Shown here piece by piece: positions 13,258 to 14,357 of a stretch of DNA of 14,357 nt. The stretch's first letter is position 1, and every line of letters starts with the position of its first letter. The notes beneath the pieces are model-generated. The model was given only the letters and a program-made list of their open reading frames with translations. It was not told where the DNA came from and did not search any database. Origin of the DNA: an uncultured Lachnospiraceae bacterium (GTDB lineage: Bacteria; Bacillota; Clostridia; Lachnospirales; Lachnospiraceae); NCBI GenBank assembly GCA_902783735.1, contig CACZSE010000075.1, positions 1-14,357 of the forward strand, in the 5' to 3' direction. Made by a program: the position numbers and the translations under genes.

Positions 13258-14325
13258 CTAGATTATTGTTCCTCCGCCTACAACTATATCGCCGTCGTAA
13301 AGCACTACCGCCTGACCTCGGGTAATGGCGCGCTGCGGTTCATCAAATACCACCTTTATAGTGTCTTCATCAAGCTGTATGACTGTAGCCGGCTGTTCGG
13401 TATGTCTGTATCGGATTTTGGCTTTTATTCGCATCTGTCCGTCTATTCGAGGGACTGATATAAGATTTATCCTGTCTGCAACAAGCTCCGTCTTAAACAG
13501 ATCTTCATTTTTCCCCAAAGTAACAGTATTTGTCTTTGGGTTTATATCTACTACATAAAGCGGATGCTCGGCTGCTATTCCCAAACCTCTTCTCTGACCG
13601 ATGGTGTAATGTACGTATCCCTTATGTCTTCCGATCACATTACCCTCTTTGTCTATAAAATCGCCTTCCGGATATTTTTTATTTCTGTATCGTTCCATAA
13701 AGGCTACATAGTCGCCGTCCGGAACAAAACAGATATCCTGACTGTCATGCTTGTCTGCATTTCTAAAGCCCTGTTTTCCTGCCAGTTCTCTGGTCAAGGT
13801 CTTGTCCATGTCACCCAACGGGAACATTACGTGCGCAAGCTGATACTGATTCATAGAATAAAGTACATAGCTTTGATCCTTACTAAAATCTTTAGCTTTC
13901 ATGAGCAGATATCTGCCGGTCTTCTCATCTTTCGAGATCCTTGCATAGTGACCTGTCACTACAAGCTCACACCCCAGCTCTTCCATCTTTTTGAACAGAT
14001 GATAAAACTTCATGCACCGATTACACTCGATGCATGGATTGGGTGTGTTTCCGAGTTCATATTCTCTCACAAAAGGTTCTATGACCTCTTTTTCAAATAA
14101 TTGCTCATAATGAAAAATATGATACGGAATACCTATATTTTTTGTGACGCTGCGTGCGTCCTCCGTGCTTTCAAGCGAGCAACAGGTATCAAGAATGTCT
14201 TTTCCGATCATGTCATTTTCATACAGTCTCATGGTGCATCCGATACATTCATATCCTCTTTCACTCATGAGATGGGCAGCCACACTGCTGTCCACTCCCC
14301 CACTCATCGCTATAAGCGCTTTCAT
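13258..14325 (-). CDS. mnmA: tRNA-specific 2-thiouridylase MnmA
   Basis: ATP-dependent cytoplasmic enzyme that places sulfur on C2 of the wobble uridine (U34) in Glu, Gln and Lys tRNAs. The 355 residues show the PP-loop SGGVDSS (8-14) and TGHYAR (124-129). The first catalytic cysteine is C101 in NPCIECNRCMKF and the second is C199 in SQDICFVPDGDY, followed by GYVHYTIGQRRGLGI. C98 stands where E. coli MnmA, as I recall it, has the Asp that shares a [4Fe-4S] site with its two cysteines. The three-cysteine set here fits cluster binding (inference). The start is ATG at 14325 with GGAGAG four nucleotides upstream. The 32 upstream bases carry a frame ending in GDRD-stop at 14344-14342, possibly the tail of a preceding operon gene, too short to name. 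A terminator follows. Confidence 0.96.
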   Translation of the reverse strand: MKALIAMSGGVDSSVAAHLMSERGYECIGCTMRLYENDMIGKDILDTCCSLESTEDARSVTKNIGIPYHIFHYEQLFEKEVIEPFVREYELGNTPNPCIECNRCMKFYHLFKKMEELGCELVVTGHYARISKDEKTGRYLLMKAKDFSKDQSYVLYSMNQYQLAHVMFPLGDMDKTLTRELAGKQGFRNADKHDSQDICFVPDGDYVAFMERYRNKKYPEGDFIDKEGNVIGRHKGYVHYTIGQRRGLGIAAEHPLYVVDINPKTNTVTLGKNEDLFKTELVADRINLISVPRIDGQMRIKAKIRYRHTEQPATVIQLDEDTIKVVFDEPQRAITRGQAVVLYDGDIVVGGGTII

Positions 14326-14357
14326 ATATCTCTCCGGGGAATCAGTCCCTGTCGCCG

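Noticed and set aside
13564..14100. 178-codon open frame on the plus strand, opposite mnmA
   Set aside because: It is antisense to an unmistakable mnmA. It has no recognisable domain or ribosome site, and the composition is that of a shadow frame.
14342..14357. End of an upstream gene (GDRD-stop on the minus strand)
   Set aside because: Only four codons are visible, so no identity can be claimed. It is mentioned only as a possible operon partner of mnmA.
1..14357. CRISPR array, toxin-antitoxin pair, prophage, insertion sequence or defence system
   Set aside because: No regularly spaced repeats, transposase, integrase or phage-like genes were found. All long frames fit metabolic, transport, signalling or tRNA-modification genes.

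Overview
The window reads as a stretch of a low-to-moderate G+C Firmicutes chromosome, most likely a member of the Clostridia close to Lachnospiraceae. This is an inference from three things: the gene content (an arginine-to-spermidine gene set with carboxyspermidine enzymes, and a clostridial-type FeoA/FeoB/small Cys-rich protein set), the strong AGGAGG-type ribosome sites, and the tight head-to-tail packing. No rRNA, tRNA, CRISPR array, transposase or other mobile element was seen.

Layout. (1) At the left edge is the 3' end of a GGDEF-domain protein (+). It converges on the polyamine operon at a shared bidirectional terminator. (2) From 7503 down to 659 on the minus strand runs a six-gene polyamine operon, in transcription order speA, a speE-like gene, carboxy(nor)spermidine dehydrogenase, nspC, aguA and aguB. 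Gaps are short or absent: TAATG and TAAGATG stop/start junctions, otherwise 32-53 nt. (3) A 410-nt divergent intergenic region (7504-7913) holds a speA leader with a large terminator-like hairpin just before the start codon, candidate back-to-back promoters, and a repeat array that looks like an iron-type operator at the feo promoter. (4) feoA, feoB and a 54-codon Cys-rich membrane protein gene (+) form a ferrous-iron uptake operon. (5) An OFA-type major facilitator transporter (+) has its own promoter, a perfect 8+8 bp dyad just upstream and two hairpins in its leader. (6) Converging on it is an aldo/keto reductase with two C-terminal 4Fe-4S motifs (-). (7) mnmA (-), the tRNA 2-thiouridylase, lies at the right edge, probably the last gene of an operon that continues outside.

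How the genes work together. SpeA would make agmatine from arginine. AguA and AguB turn agmatine into putrescine through N-carbamoylputrescine. The dehydrogenase and NspC would build spermidine from aspartate semialdehyde plus the amine, without decarboxylated SAM. The SpeE-like protein is the puzzle. It would normally need decarboxylated SAM, yet no speD is present here, and several residues that are usually conserved in the SAM/amine pocket are changed. The speA leader and the altered SpeE are the two items most worth a closer look.

Start codons were revised where a ribosome site or family N-terminus favoured an internal ATG: aguB 1534, nspC 3850, speE 5999, OFA transporter 10624, aldo/keto reductase 13135.
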